The notes beneath the pieces were generated by a model. It searched no databases, was not told where the DNA came from, and saw only the letters and a program-made list of their open reading frames with translations. Position numbers and translations under genes: made by a program. Shown here one piece after another: positions 43,035-51,993 of a DNA stretch of 64,000 nt; the first letter of the stretch is position 1, and each line of letters starts with the position of its first letter. The stretch is from Alphaproteobacteria bacterium (lineage in GTDB: Bacteria > Pseudomonadota > Alphaproteobacteria > Rs-D84), in contig JAFVOS010000004.1 of NCBI GenBank assembly GCA_017505705.1, forward strand, positions 28,763-92,762, read 5' to 3'.

Positions 43035-43269
43035 ATATAGCAAGGGGCCACATCCGTCCCTGTTCCAGATTAACTATGTATTGGGTAATGACTATCTGAC
43101 CCTGCTGGGGATAAAGGAATATTGCAGTGATGTCGACAGTACAGCCCGATACATTGCCGGCATGTATCAGAATGTGGCCCAAACACAAACCATGACACCA
43201 GTTGAGATGGAAACGGTACGTCTGACAGCCAAGGAGGTATACGATGCAATCAATTCTGAACGAATCTAA
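43018..43269 (+). CDS. Small protein of the integration module
   Basis: An 83-residue soluble protein starting at ATG 43018 (SD AAAGGAG), overlapping the preceding gene by 17 bp and the integrase by 26 bp. No domain recognised. Position in the operon suggests an accessory role in integration or excision. Confidence 0.55.
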   Translation: MLTKIEYSKGPHPSLFQINYVLGNDYLTLLGIKEYCSDVDSTARYIAGMYQNVAQTQTMTPVEMETVRLTAKEVYDAINSERI

Positions 43270-44275
43270 CCATCGCAGATACAATCCCGGCAACGAACGT
43301 ATCGTAAAAAAATACCTGGAACACGTCCGCCGGACCAAGCTGGCCGATAACAAGACCCTGCTGGCCCTGCGCAAATATCTGCGTGCATTCGAGGTTTTAA
43401 CGGACTTTCAAGACCTGGATCGCTATACCCCAGACATGGCCAAGGTATTCTTGGCCAATCTGCGGCAACAGTCGGTATCCCCCAGCTATATGCACCGGAT
43501 AACATCCGAAACGCAAAAGTTCATTCGCTGGCTGGCGGACGAGCCATTTGGCCGACGCATTCGCCGAAACGATGCCGACTATCTGACCCTGACCCGGAAC
43601 GAGATTAATCGTGCCAACGCATCCGGATATAAACCGCATCACGAATATTCACAACTGTTGCATGCCGTTCGTACTATGCCAGCGCAAACAGTGACAGACC
43701 TGCGAAATCGGGCACTGGTTGCGCTGGTAATACTGACCAGCCCACGTGTAAGCGAACTGTGCAACTTTCGAATTGATACGATTATGCAGGAGCCGTTGGT
43801 TGGTATATACTTTCTGGACATAAACCCACGAAAAATCAAGAATGTAAAGTTCTGTCGTGCACGCGAGGCGACCTTGCTTAACATCCCAGACCTGCGGCAA
43901 TTTGTACTGGATTGGCGGGACATGCTGGTCAATGAATACGATTTTGATAAATCAGACCCGCTTTTTCCCAAGATTGCAATCAATCCGTTCCAACTAAACA
44001 TCTTTGAACGCAATGTAAAGGCCCAGCCAATATCCGTATGCACCGCCAATCAGATATTTAACGGCGCATGTGTGGCAAATGGACTGGCACCGCTAAGCAT
44101 TCACAGCGTCCGCCGCACCCGTGCCAGACACATTGAAAACATAACACACGACGACCGCATAGTCGCCCTGCAACAAGACTTTGGCCATAGCAGTATCGGC
44201 ACCACCCGATGCAATTACGGCAACATCTCCCCATCCCGCCAACGCGAACTAATCGCCGGGATTAAGGTTGAGTGA
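43244..44275 (+). CDS. Tyrosine recombinase/integrase
   Basis: A 343-residue phage-type integrase. The N-terminal SAM-like DNA-binding domain covers about 15-115; the catalytic domain shows SPRVSEL (first Arg), HSVRRTRARH (H-x-x-R), FGHSSIGTT (second His) and the nucleophile Tyr in CNYGN. It is the probable integrase of the island beside tRNA-Thr. Start overlaps the upstream gene; the ATG is preceded by AAGGAGG. Confidence 0.88.
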   Translation: MQSILNESNHRRYNPGNERIVKKYLEHVRRTKLADNKTLLALRKYLRAFEVLTDFQDLDRYTPDMAKVFLANLRQQSVSPSYMHRITSETQKFIRWLADEPFGRRIRRNDADYLTLTRNEINRANASGYKPHHEYSQLLHAVRTMPAQTVTDLRNRALVALVILTSPRVSELCNFRIDTIMQEPLVGIYFLDINPRKIKNVKFCRAREATLLNIPDLRQFVLDWRDMLVNEYDFDKSDPLFPKIAINPFQLNIFERNVKAQPISVCTANQIFNGACVANGLAPLSIHSVRRTRARHIENITHDDRIVALQQDFGHSSIGTTRCNYGNISPSRQRELIAGIKVE

Positions 44276-44290
44276 ATCAAAGGAGAAACA

Positions 44291-44446
44291 ATGCGTTTCT
44301 GTATTACCTACAAGCAAGCAATTTTTTTGGGACTTAGGGCTAAAAAATGTAAATTCTTACTTTTTGTGATAGATTTTTTATGTATTTTGGTTTATTTTCA
44401 ATTGACTGGAAGGATATTTTATGAAGACATATGTAAGTTTATTTAG
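44291..44446 (+). CDS. Possible 51-aa leader peptide before the methyltransferase
   Basis: ATG 44291 to TAG 44444-44446, preceded by a strong SD (AAAGGAG). The peptide is Cys/Leu/Phe-rich (FLLFVIDFLCILVYFQL) and could span the membrane. It overlaps the first codons of the fused methyltransferase (44421) in another frame, so its translation would interfere with or couple to that gene. It may instead be the 5' remnant of a gene cut off by insertion of the RM module. Confidence 0.3.
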   Translation: MRFCITYKQAIFLGLRAKKCKFLLFVIDFLCILVYFQLTGRIFYEDICKFI

Positions 44447-46925
44447 TAGCGCTGGTGTAGGTTGTTATGGCTTCAAACAAGAGGGATTTGAATGCGTAGC
44501 CACTAATGAGCTTATCAAAAGGCGTCTTGATGTCCAGAGATTTAATAACAAATGCAAATATGACAGCGGGTACATTTGCGGAGATATAACTACAACGGAA
44601 ACGAAAAAAAAGCTGTTTGCAGAAATAGACTTATGGAAAAAGCACGAGGGTCTAAAGAGATTGGATGTCTTGATCGCAACCCCACCATGTCAAGGGATGT
44701 CGGTTGCAAACCATAAAAAAACAAACACAGAAATCATTCGAAATTCACTGGTAGTTGAATCTATTAACATAATCAAACAACTAAAGCCTAGGTTTTTTAT
44801 ATTTGAAAACGTACCTGCTTTCATGAAAACACTTTGTACTGACAATGATGGCAGGGATAAACCAATAGAAGAAGCAATTCGGCTTAACCTGGGTGATTCT
44901 TACTCATATTTCCATAAGGTTATTAATTTTAAAAACTACGGTGCTTGCTCTAGTCGCCAACGCACTGTAGTTATCGGAGTAGCAAATGACTTAGCAGATG
45001 AGATATCTCCGCTGGAATTGTTTCCATCCTACAAAAAAGAAAAAACTCTACGCGATGTAATTGGAAGCTTACCTAGTCTTAATACAATTGGAGAGATTTC
45101 ACCAGATGATATATATCATCAATTTCGTCCATATCCAGAACATATGAGAAGCTGGATATCGGGGCTTAAAGAGGGAGAATCTGCGTTTGACAACAAGGAT
45201 ATCTCAAAAAGACCACATCAAATAAAAGATGGAATGATTGTCGTCAATCAGCAGAAAAATGCCGACAAATATAAGCGCCAATATTGGGACCGTGTCGGTC
45301 CATGCGTACACACACGAAATGATCAGTTGGCCAGCCAAAACACAGTTCACCCGAGTGACGATCGTGTATTTAGCATCAGAGAACTGATGCGTATGATGAC
45401 TGTACCCAGCTCATTCATGTGGTCTGAACATGATTTGCACTACCTTAACTTATTATCTACATCTGAAAAACGTGCTTTTTTAAAAAAGGAAGAAATAAAA
45501 ATAAGACAGTCTCTAGGTGAAGCTGTACCAACAATTATATTTCAAGAAATCGCAAAAAATATCAGCGAAGCTCTCTCCCATCCAGTGCTAACAGCAACAA
45601 AATTAAACATACTGTTGACAGAGTATGAACTAACTGACCCGGAACACCTCATAGAATTTATAAAACAAAACCCACTTGATTTATCTGTTGCTGCCCTTGG
45701 CAGAATTGCAGAAATGGCTAATACAAAACGTTCAGACAACGCTGCATATTTTACAAGCAAATCTCTTGTTACAGAAATCGTAAAAAGGCTTCCTGCTTTT
45801 GAGTCTGATACAATTTCCATTTTAGAGCCATCTGTTGGTGTGGGTAATTTTATACCGCTGATCGCTCGAAAATACGAAACCAAAGAAATATCTCTAGATC
45901 TAGTTGATATAGATGCGACAAATATTGAAATCTTGCGACTACTTGTGGACAAATTTAATCTCCCAGAAAACTGCCACATAAATTATATTGTTGATGATTT
46001 TTTGTTACATAAATTTCATAAAAATTATGATTTGGTTGTTGGCAACCCACCCTTTTATAAGTTGACCGCAAAAGAAAGCAAACTTTTACAACAGTATAAG
46101 AAAGACGCTAGGAATCAAGACACTTCTAATATTTGTTCTTTCTTTCTAGAAAAGTCTCTTGGGCTCAGTAATTTTACGTGTTTGATATTACCTAAATTTT
46201 TATTGAACACCCCTGAATTTGCTAAAACAAGGGAATTATTATCTGATTTAAACGTTGAAACAATTATCGACTTTGGTGAGAAAGGTTTTCCAGGTGTTTT
46301 GGTAGAAACTGTTGCTATTTTTATAAACAATGTCTCTAAACCAAAAAATACCCTTGTACGTTCACTAACACAAAACATTGAACTCGTTCAAAAGCAAAGG
46401 TATATTTTTGATAAAGCCTTGCCTTATTGGGTTATTTTTAGAAACGAATTCTTTGATAATATACTGTGTAGACTTGAATTGGGTGTCTTTAACGTATTCA
46501 GAGATAGACAAATAACAAACACACATCTAGCATGTAATTGTGCCACTAGTATGTTAAGAGTCCTTAGGTCCAGAAATATAACAGATAACGGCATTGTCGA
46601 CATTTCTGGATATGATACATACATAGATAAGGATTTTGCAAAAAATTTAGCGGTATTTAAATTTTTAAATGAAAATAATGTATATTTGACACCGAACATG
46701 ACGTACAACCCCAGAGTAGTAAGAAAACCAAGCGGGGTATTGGTTAACGGTTCAGTGGCAATTTTATCACCAAAATCTGGAGTCCTACCGACACAAAAGC
46801 AACTAGATTTTTTTGCTTCACCAGCATATCGCAAATTTTATCAAATAGCTCGAAATTATCAAACCAGGTCCCTAAATGTGGATAGTTGCTCAGTATATTT
46901 TTATGGATTGTTAAAAAATGACTAA
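44421..46925 (+). CDS. Bifunctional C5-cytosine + N6-adenine DNA methyltransferase (type IIS M)
   Basis: An 834-residue fusion. Residues 1-345 form a C5-cytosine methyltransferase: the SAM motif FSSAGVGCYGF, catalytic ATPPCQGMS near residue 88 and FENVPAF. Residues about 430-690 form an N6-adenine methyltransferase of the gamma type with SAM motif LEPSVGVGNF near 468 and catalytic GNPPFYKL near 540; the C-terminus is a likely target-recognition region. I recall the Esp3I methyltransferase as having this C5-N6A fusion, so each domain may protect one strand of an asymmetric site. It lies 12 bp before an HNH nuclease gene. Confidence 0.85.
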   Translation: MKTYVSLFSSAGVGCYGFKQEGFECVATNELIKRRLDVQRFNNKCKYDSGYICGDITTTETKKKLFAEIDLWKKHEGLKRLDVLIATPPCQGMSVANHKKTNTEIIRNSLVVESINIIKQLKPRFFIFENVPAFMKTLCTDNDGRDKPIEEAIRLNLGDSYSYFHKVINFKNYGACSSRQRTVVIGVANDLADEISPLELFPSYKKEKTLRDVIGSLPSLNTIGEISPDDIYHQFRPYPEHMRSWISGLKEGESAFDNKDISKRPHQIKDGMIVVNQQKNADKYKRQYWDRVGPCVHTRNDQLASQNTVHPSDDRVFSIRELMRMMTVPSSFMWSEHDLHYLNLLSTSEKRAFLKKEEIKIRQSLGEAVPTIIFQEIAKNISEALSHPVLTATKLNILLTEYELTDPEHLIEFIKQNPLDLSVAALGRIAEMANTKRSDNAAYFTSKSLVTEIVKRLPAFESDTISILEPSVGVGNFIPLIARKYETKEISLDLVDIDATNIEILRLLVDKFNLPENCHINYIVDDFLLHKFHKNYDLVVGNPPFYKLTAKESKLLQQYKKDARNQDTSNICSFFLEKSLGLSNFTCLILPKFLLNTPEFAKTRELLSDLNVETIIDFGEKGFPGVLVETVAIFINNVSKPKNTLVRSLTQNIELVQKQRYIFDKALPYWVIFRNEFFDNILCRLELGVFNVFRDRQITNTHLACNCATSMLRVLRSRNITDNGIVDISGYDTYIDKDFAKNLAVFKFLNENNVYLTPNMTYNPRVVRKPSGVLVNGSVAILSPKSGVLPTQKQLDFFASPAYRKFYQIARNYQTRSLNVDSCSVYFYGLLKND

Positions 46926-46937
46926 AGGAGTTTTAAT

Positions 46938-48182
46938 ATGATGTCTTTAGATCAAATTAGAGACTTTTGTGCAGAACATGATTATGACATTAAGAAGTCT
47001 GGAAATGGGCGCTGGATAGACCAAAAATGCACTCCCGATGTCGTTTGGTCCATATCAGACTTTGTGCTAAACTTCATTGAAGAACATGGTGACGACACGA
47101 CATTTACAGTAAGGGATATTTGGAATAGTGAATACGCTCAAAAAACTATTGCAGACACTTATTCTAAGCCCAATGTAGCTGCTGAAGCAGCCGAAAATGA
47201 ATATGATAAAGTTTTTGCACAACCACTAAGCATGCTATGTAATGCCGGCGTAATTGAAGATATTAGCCCTAATAATCGACATTTATATAAAGTCATAAGA
47301 AAAGATGTTTTGGAATTTATTGCAAAAAATGACTTAAATTCCCTGCGTTTTTTACAATTTTATATAGAAAACACCATGAAACAAAGTGGCCTATGGGAAC
47401 ATTTTGCCCATTTCTTTGAACAACAGGACACACAATCTTTTTCTGCTCTAAAAAACTCATTTATTGCTTTTTATCATAGACATACACCCATACAAGGCGA
47501 TTATGAACCAAAAAGAATCTTCACAAAAGTATTAAATCCGCTTGCCCTAAAATATCAAAAAAAAGGCACAGAAAAAGGCCGTCTTTCTCCACAAGTTATA
47601 AATCGTTCTGACCTGATGTATAACAGGGACAATTTTAGAGACGTCTATAAGGAGAAACCAAAAGGTATGACTAGACAAGACTGGTTACTTGCACATCCAG
47701 AAATCGATATAAGAAAGGGATATTTCGAACAAATGATGTCAAAAGCCAAGAAAACCTTGCGAGACTCTATTAAAGAACACAGAAATGAAATGTCCGAATT
47801 AACTAATTTCAATGCCGGACATGGTGACAACGCTCCCGCCAGACAGATACATCATATTTTTCCTAAAAACGAATTCCCAGAAATTATGCATTATATAGAA
47901 AATTTGATTGCTTTAACCCCAAATCAACATTATGGTTTTGCACACCCAAATAACAATACCCAAATTGTGGACTTGGAAGCACAGAAAGAATTATTAATCG
48001 CTAAAACATGCAGCATACAACACAACCTAACAGGCGGTGTAGAGGAACCAATTTATGATTTTTATAATTTTCTATTCGTTTTAAAAACAGGGTGGGATGA
48101 TGATTCTGTATTAACCATACAAAAGAATGACTATATGGATATTGTCCATACCATAAATGCACATTACGCAGCAGTAATCTAG
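46938..48182 (+). CDS. HNH restriction endonuclease, Eco31I/Alw26I-like
   Basis: A 414-residue protein. The C-terminal third has an HNH/beta-beta-alpha-Me motif, QIHHIFPKNEFPE followed by ENLIALTPNQHYGFAH (about residues 297-330), with paired His and the Asn. The N-terminal two thirds are likely DNA recognition. Eco31I-type type IIS enzymes are HNH nucleases and travel with C5 and N6A methyltransferases, which fits the gene upstream. Residue-level similarity to Eco31I was not tested; a GTCTC-related target is only a hypothesis. Confidence 0.75.
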   Translation: MMSLDQIRDFCAEHDYDIKKSGNGRWIDQKCTPDVVWSISDFVLNFIEEHGDDTTFTVRDIWNSEYAQKTIADTYSKPNVAAEAAENEYDKVFAQPLSMLCNAGVIEDISPNNRHLYKVIRKDVLEFIAKNDLNSLRFLQFYIENTMKQSGLWEHFAHFFEQQDTQSFSALKNSFIAFYHRHTPIQGDYEPKRIFTKVLNPLALKYQKKGTEKGRLSPQVINRSDLMYNRDNFRDVYKEKPKGMTRQDWLLAHPEIDIRKGYFEQMMSKAKKTLRDSIKEHRNEMSELTNFNAGHGDNAPARQIHHIFPKNEFPEIMHYIENLIALTPNQHYGFAHPNNNTQIVDLEAQKELLIAKTCSIQHNLTGGVEEPIYDFYNFLFVLKTGWDDDSVLTIQKNDYMDIVHTINAHYAAVI

Positions 48183-48247
48183 TTTATTAATACTAATTGA
48201 TTGACATTCGGGCCACATGTCCTAAAGTGACATAAAAGGAGAAAATC

Positions 48248-49030
48248 ATGCTGTTTGGTGCGATTATTGGTGACATTGCTGGGTCTGTTTATGAATTTGC
48301 AAATATCCGGTCCAAGAACTTCCCTTTTATGACCGACCGTTGCTATATCACGGATGATTCATGTATGTCCATAGCGGTGGCCAGCGCAATCAAACAATGG
48401 CGTGAGCAAGGTGGCGACCTGAGCCAAATCACAGCCGACACCATGCGTGTTATTGGCAAGGCATATCCGAACAAAGGCTATGGCGGTATGTTTTTGGAAT
48501 GGCTGAACGACCCGACTATGGGCCCGTATAACAGCTGGGGCAATGGGGCGGCGATGCGTGTGTCTGCGGCCGGATGGTTTGGCGAAAATATCGCAGAAGT
48601 CAAACACCTGTCATACTTGGTCACATCCCCAACCCACGACCATATCGAAGGCATCAAGGGCGCCGAAGCGGTTGCCGTTGCAATCTTTATGGCACGCACC
48701 GGCCACAGCAAAGACGACATAGCCGAATACATCCGTAACAACTATTACCCGACATGCGACTGCTTGGCCGATTTACAGGAATACTATGATTGGGATTCAT
48801 CGTGCCAGGGAACGGTACCGCCCGCCCTGCAATGTTTCTTTGAATCAACCGACTTTGAAGATGCAATCCGCAATGCAATATCAATAGGTGGCGACAGTGA
48901 TACCATTGCCGCAATCACAGGCTCTGTCGCCGAAGCCTATTATGGCATTCCACCAGAACTAATCGACCAGGCAAAAACCTATATCCCCGACGATTTGTTG
49001 GAGATAGTTATGGGATTGGATAATAACTAA
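48248..49030 (+). CDS. ADP-ribosylglycohydrolase family protein
   Basis: A 260-residue, all-helical Mg-dependent hydrolase (DraG/ARH family). Conserved metal-binding motifs are visible: GDIAGSVYE, TDDSCMSIA, GNGAAMRVSA, and near the C-terminus SIGGDSDTIAAITGS. Such enzymes release ADP-ribose from modified proteins or nucleic acids. It has its own SD (AAAGGAG) and converges by 4 bp with the last gene of the Zorya-like operon. Inside a defence island it might act as an antitoxin-like or host-protective enzyme, but the context is only suggestive. Confidence 0.85.
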   Translation: MLFGAIIGDIAGSVYEFANIRSKNFPFMTDRCYITDDSCMSIAVASAIKQWREQGGDLSQITADTMRVIGKAYPNKGYGGMFLEWLNDPTMGPYNSWGNGAAMRVSAAGWFGENIAEVKHLSYLVTSPTHDHIEGIKGAEAVAVAIFMARTGHSKDDIAEYIRNNYYPTCDCLADLQEYYDWDSSCQGTVPPALQCFFESTDFEDAIRNAISIGGDSDTIAAITGSVAEAYYGIPPELIDQAKTYIPDDLLEIVMGLDNN

Positions 49031-49536
49031 AAGCGAGTAATTCTAGGATCTAAACGTCCCTTTCTAAATCCAACCTTTGGTGTGATAAATCTATCTTTGG
49101 AAAAGTCCGCATATTTAAAATTTGTAGCGCTTCCATATTTGCTGGACCTGACGCTTTTGTAACAATGTTCGCAAACAGACAGCTTTACCATTTTACCATT
49201 CTCTAGTCTAAACATACCGGCATTGTTTACCTCAGTTGTTGCAATATATCTTGTTTCATCCAGCCCTAAATTACGCATTCTGCTTAGTGTTGAGCACATA
49301 AATATATGAACTTTATTTCGCTTATCGTTGTCTTTCGTTAAATTATTAGCATCACTGATATACAAATAAACAACTTTTCCATCAGGTGTTCTAAACACAT
49401 CGCCACGGTGCGGTTCAACAATTTCACCACGAGCGATCATTTCTGAAAGCGTGCCTGCAAAAGTTCCATATGGCAAAGCACCGATATCATCGGCTAGTTT
49501 TTGTAATCCTGCAACGGCTCCTGCCAATCCACCCAT
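49027..49536 (-). CDS. HNH-less relative of the ZorE-like nuclease (last gene of operon)
   Basis: A 169-residue protein homologous to the first 160 residues of the first gene of the operon (54808-55548). Shared features: MGGLAGAVAGLQ/MSGLQGLIAGLK start, PYGTF/PSGDL, VYLYISDA/RFLYIPDH, KRNKVHIF/NRNKVHLC, RYIATTEV/RYVATGDT, and the VCEHCYKSVRSSKYG/VCQICYRLLHSKKYG cysteine pair. It lacks the C-terminal HNH domain. The gene follows zorB by a few bases (TAAATG). It may be a regulatory, DNA-recognition or decoy partner of the nuclease. Confidence 0.75.
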   Translation of the reverse strand: MGGLAGAVAGLQKLADDIGALPYGTFAGTLSEMIARGEIVEPHRGDVFRTPDGKVVYLYISDANNLTKDNDKRNKVHIFMCSTLSRMRNLGLDETRYIATTEVNNAGMFRLENGKMVKLSVCEHCYKSVRSSKYGSATNFKYADFSKDRFITPKVGFRKGRLDPRITRF

Positions 49537-50271
49537 TTATTCTACACCTTTCTTTAACGCATCTTCTGCGTTTAGCAATACCCTGAACTCAACTCTACGA
49601 CTTGCGCCTAAATCTTCTTTGCCGTCTTTTGTCTTGAGCATTTTGGAATAACTTAAACCATTAGCAGTTATAAAATCTTTCATGTAGGGGAAATCGCCAC
49701 CCAGGGTTAGACAATAAGCCAATACATTTTTTGCCCTGGCTTGAGACAATGCCATATTATACAAATAGTTCTTTTGCTCGTTAGTATACGGTCCGTCTAT
49801 TTGATATGGTCCTGCTTTTAAGACGCAGCCCTGTTCCTGGGATATGTCACATGGCCCGGTGGTATCAGTGTGTCCCTCTATGCGTATTTCCTGAATACGA
49901 TCTTTATAAGGCATAATGGTGGCAATATATCTAGGGAAGAACTCTTTCAACTTTTCCTTAAACTCGTCCTTTAACTCGGCTTCGTTGGTATCAAACTGTG
50001 CTGTTTTCTCTGTGAACTTGAAAGACAAATCAGGCGTAATCTCTGCATTCCAGCGCTTCAAGTCACGATCAAACTCTTTCTTCAAGTCAGTGTACATATC
50101 GTCTTTTTTTTCAAAATATTTTTCTGTTAGTTCCTTGCACTGTCTTTGTTCCGCAGTTTCATTTCTGATTTTTAACATAAACGCCACAGATACGAACATG
50201 AATACAAGCATCAACCCCGTCATCATATCTGATAGTGAAATATAGTGAGAATTATCATTCTTTTTAGCCAT
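49537..50271 (-). CDS. zorB: ZorB-like MotB/OmpA motor subunit
   Basis: A 244-residue protein with one N-terminal membrane helix (SLSDMMTGLMLVFMFVSVAF) with Asp15 just ahead of it, the place of the proton-carrying Asp of MotB, and a C-terminal OmpA/MotB peptidoglycan-binding domain (IRIEGHTDTTG; then RRVEFRV near the end). The two are linked by a helical stretch. Known ZorB proteins pair with ZorA as a proton-driven stator that senses phage entry. Located 5 bp after zorA. The symbol is by analogy. Confidence 0.85.
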   Translation of the reverse strand: MAKKNDNSHYISLSDMMTGLMLVFMFVSVAFMLKIRNETAEQRQCKELTEKYFEKKDDMYTDLKKEFDRDLKRWNAEITPDLSFKFTEKTAQFDTNEAELKDEFKEKLKEFFPRYIATIMPYKDRIQEIRIEGHTDTTGPCDISQEQGCVLKAGPYQIDGPYTNEQKNYLYNMALSQARAKNVLAYCLTLGGDFPYMKDFITANGLSYSKMLKTKDGKEDLGASRRVEFRVLLNAEDALKKGVE

Positions 50272-50276
50272 GATTA

Positions 50277-51371
50277 TTACTTCCCTTTCTTACCAGCAAC
50301 AGCTTTGGCGACAGTGTCATCTACATGTTTAGAAAGCTTTGTAACCGCATCAGGCAAGGTCTTTGCCGCCTCGTCTAAAGCTTTATTAACCTGTGCAAAA
50401 TTTTCTGTTAACTTATTAACGATCCCCATCATTAATGCCCCCGCGGATGCTAATTCTTCTTCCTGATTTTTCGTAACCTGATCGAAGAATTTTTTGGTTT
50501 CATCTGTATATGTCTGGGTCATGCCACTAATGCTGCCAACGGTATTTTTACTAAGCTCACTAACCTGTTCCATTGCTGTTGCCGTATTATTCAATGCCTT
50601 AACGGTAGTATTTGCCTGTTCAGCCATAGTTGCAATACCCTCTAATGGCTTTTCCATATTCGAAACGGCATCATGAACATTTTCTAGCAAACCAGAAACC
50701 TTGTCCGACACACCTGCCATTGTATCCACTGTGCGTCCAAAATTAGCATACAATGCTTGCAAGGTGTCAGTCTGATCAGACAATTTATTTACTGCAGCAG
50801 TAAAGTCATCAATACTTTTAGTAAAACTTTCAGAAATATTATCTGTAAGATTATTCAACGCTTCTGCTAGTCCATCCTGTAACTGAGTTCCAAAAGATTT
50901 ACCAACTTTTTTGAAGAATTTTTCAAAATTTACATTCATTTCCTCTAACTGATCAACCTCTGTGGTTTCTTCTATAGGTGCCAGACCTATCTTAGCAATA
51001 AAACTGCGAACGATAGAAAACACGACACCAGCAATACTAGTTATAAAGGCAAGCTTTAATCCATCTAGCAATCCATCTATTTTTAATTCATTGGTATCAA
51101 AACTCAGCAATCCAACCAATATACCGATAAAGGTCCCCAACATACCCAATGTTGGATACCATGACTGACTGTATGTTTTGTTTACACAATCATGAGCAAA
51201 CAAACATCCCATAAGCGCTATAAACAGATAATTAATAGCCCACTCAGTCCCAGGGGTCAAACTATACAAAAACATACATCCACAGCACACCAATATATCC
51301 CAAAATATGGCACGCTTGTTTTCGGAAAAAAAGTTTGTGATAACAAAACCAAGTTTTTCAAAAAAATTCAT
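50277..51371 (-). CDS. zorA: ZorA-like MotA/TolQ motor protein with long tail
   Basis: A 364-residue protein. Residues about 18-130 hold four membrane helices with the MotA/TolQ/ExbB signature PTLGMLGTFIGILVGLLSF and LKLAFITSIAGVVFS. Residues 140-364 form a long amphipathic helical tail (repeated 'L.....DN/ESF.KS' blocks), the hallmark that distinguishes ZorA from flagellar MotA; the tail is thought to transmit the signal to cytoplasmic effectors. No flagellar genes are nearby. SD AGGTG precedes ATG. The symbol is by analogy. Confidence 0.85.
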   Translation of the reverse strand: MNFFEKLGFVITNFFSENKRAIFWDILVCCGCMFLYSLTPGTEWAINYLFIALMGCLFAHDCVNKTYSQSWYPTLGMLGTFIGILVGLLSFDTNELKIDGLLDGLKLAFITSIAGVVFSIVRSFIAKIGLAPIEETTEVDQLEEMNVNFEKFFKKVGKSFGTQLQDGLAEALNNLTDNISESFTKSIDDFTAAVNKLSDQTDTLQALYANFGRTVDTMAGVSDKVSGLLENVHDAVSNMEKPLEGIATMAEQANTTVKALNNTATAMEQVSELSKNTVGSISGMTQTYTDETKKFFDQVTKNQEEELASAGALMMGIVNKLTENFAQVNKALDEAAKTLPDAVTKLSKHVDDTVAKAVAGKKGK

Positions 51372-51411
51372 CTTTTCACCTTTTTAATTTTGTATATTGT
51401 AGCAAATATTC

Positions 51412-51993
51412 CTAGTTATAACAAGAATCCTTTATTTTTTGTCCGACTTCTGTCTTAGAAAAATCTGCAAAAGATTCGACAAAACTCACTAATTCTCGAT
51501 CAACTCTTGCACCATGATTTAACAATTCTTGAACAACATCTTCACGATTTGCCTGGATAGCGACCATTATCGGGCTATAGCCATGACTGTCTTTTGTATT
51601 AATCCCGGCCCCAGCATCTATTAATGCCTTTACTATTTCTAGCGAAGCAGCTTCACAAGCCACCAACAATGGAGTAAGGCCGTTTTCTAGAAGTCGAGCA
51701 TTCACACTTGCCCGATTTTGTATAAAAAAGCGAACATTGTTAATTTTATTTGCTAACACTGCCCCAAACAAAACCGTACGCCCCATATCATCACGGGCGC
51801 TTATATTTGCCCCGGCATCCAGCATTATTTGTAACACCTCGATACTGTTAGAATAATAGGACGCCTTAATCAATGGGGTTTGACCGTCTATGGCCACTTC
51901 ATTGATATCACAGCCCTGCGCCAGCAATTCCCTAATTTTATCTGGCAAGACCTCTCTGTCAGCAGCCCATATTGTCAGCAAGCTTTCTGTCAT
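51412..51993 (-). CDS. Ankyrin-repeat protein of the Zorya-like operon
   Basis: A 193-residue protein with five to six ankyrin repeats (GQTPLIKASYYSNSIEVLQI, MGRTVLFGAVLANKINNVRF, GLTPLLVACEAASLEIVKAL, GYSPIMVAIQANREDVVQEL). ATG 51993 overlaps the helicase stop as TAATG, indicating coupled translation; an alternative in-frame start at 52008 lies inside the helicase gene and would mask the SD GGAG. Ankyrin proteins act as binding adaptors, here possibly between motor and nuclease. Ankyrin subunits are not part of the Zorya types I know. Confidence 0.8.
   Translation of the reverse strand: MTESLLTIWAADREVLPDKIRELLAQGCDINEVAIDGQTPLIKASYYSNSIEVLQIMLDAGANISARDDMGRTVLFGAVLANKINNVRFFIQNRASVNARLLENGLTPLLVACEAASLEIVKALIDAGAGINTKDSHGYSPIMVAIQANREDVVQELLNHGARVDRELVSFVESFADFSKTEVGQKIKDSCYN

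Noticed and set aside
50271..50277. Reading the MotA/MotB-like pair as a flagellar stator or TolQR/ExbBD transport pair
   Set aside because: No flagellar, Tol or TonB genes are nearby, the MotA-like protein has a 220-residue helical tail, and the genes sit in an operon with a helicase and a nuclease.
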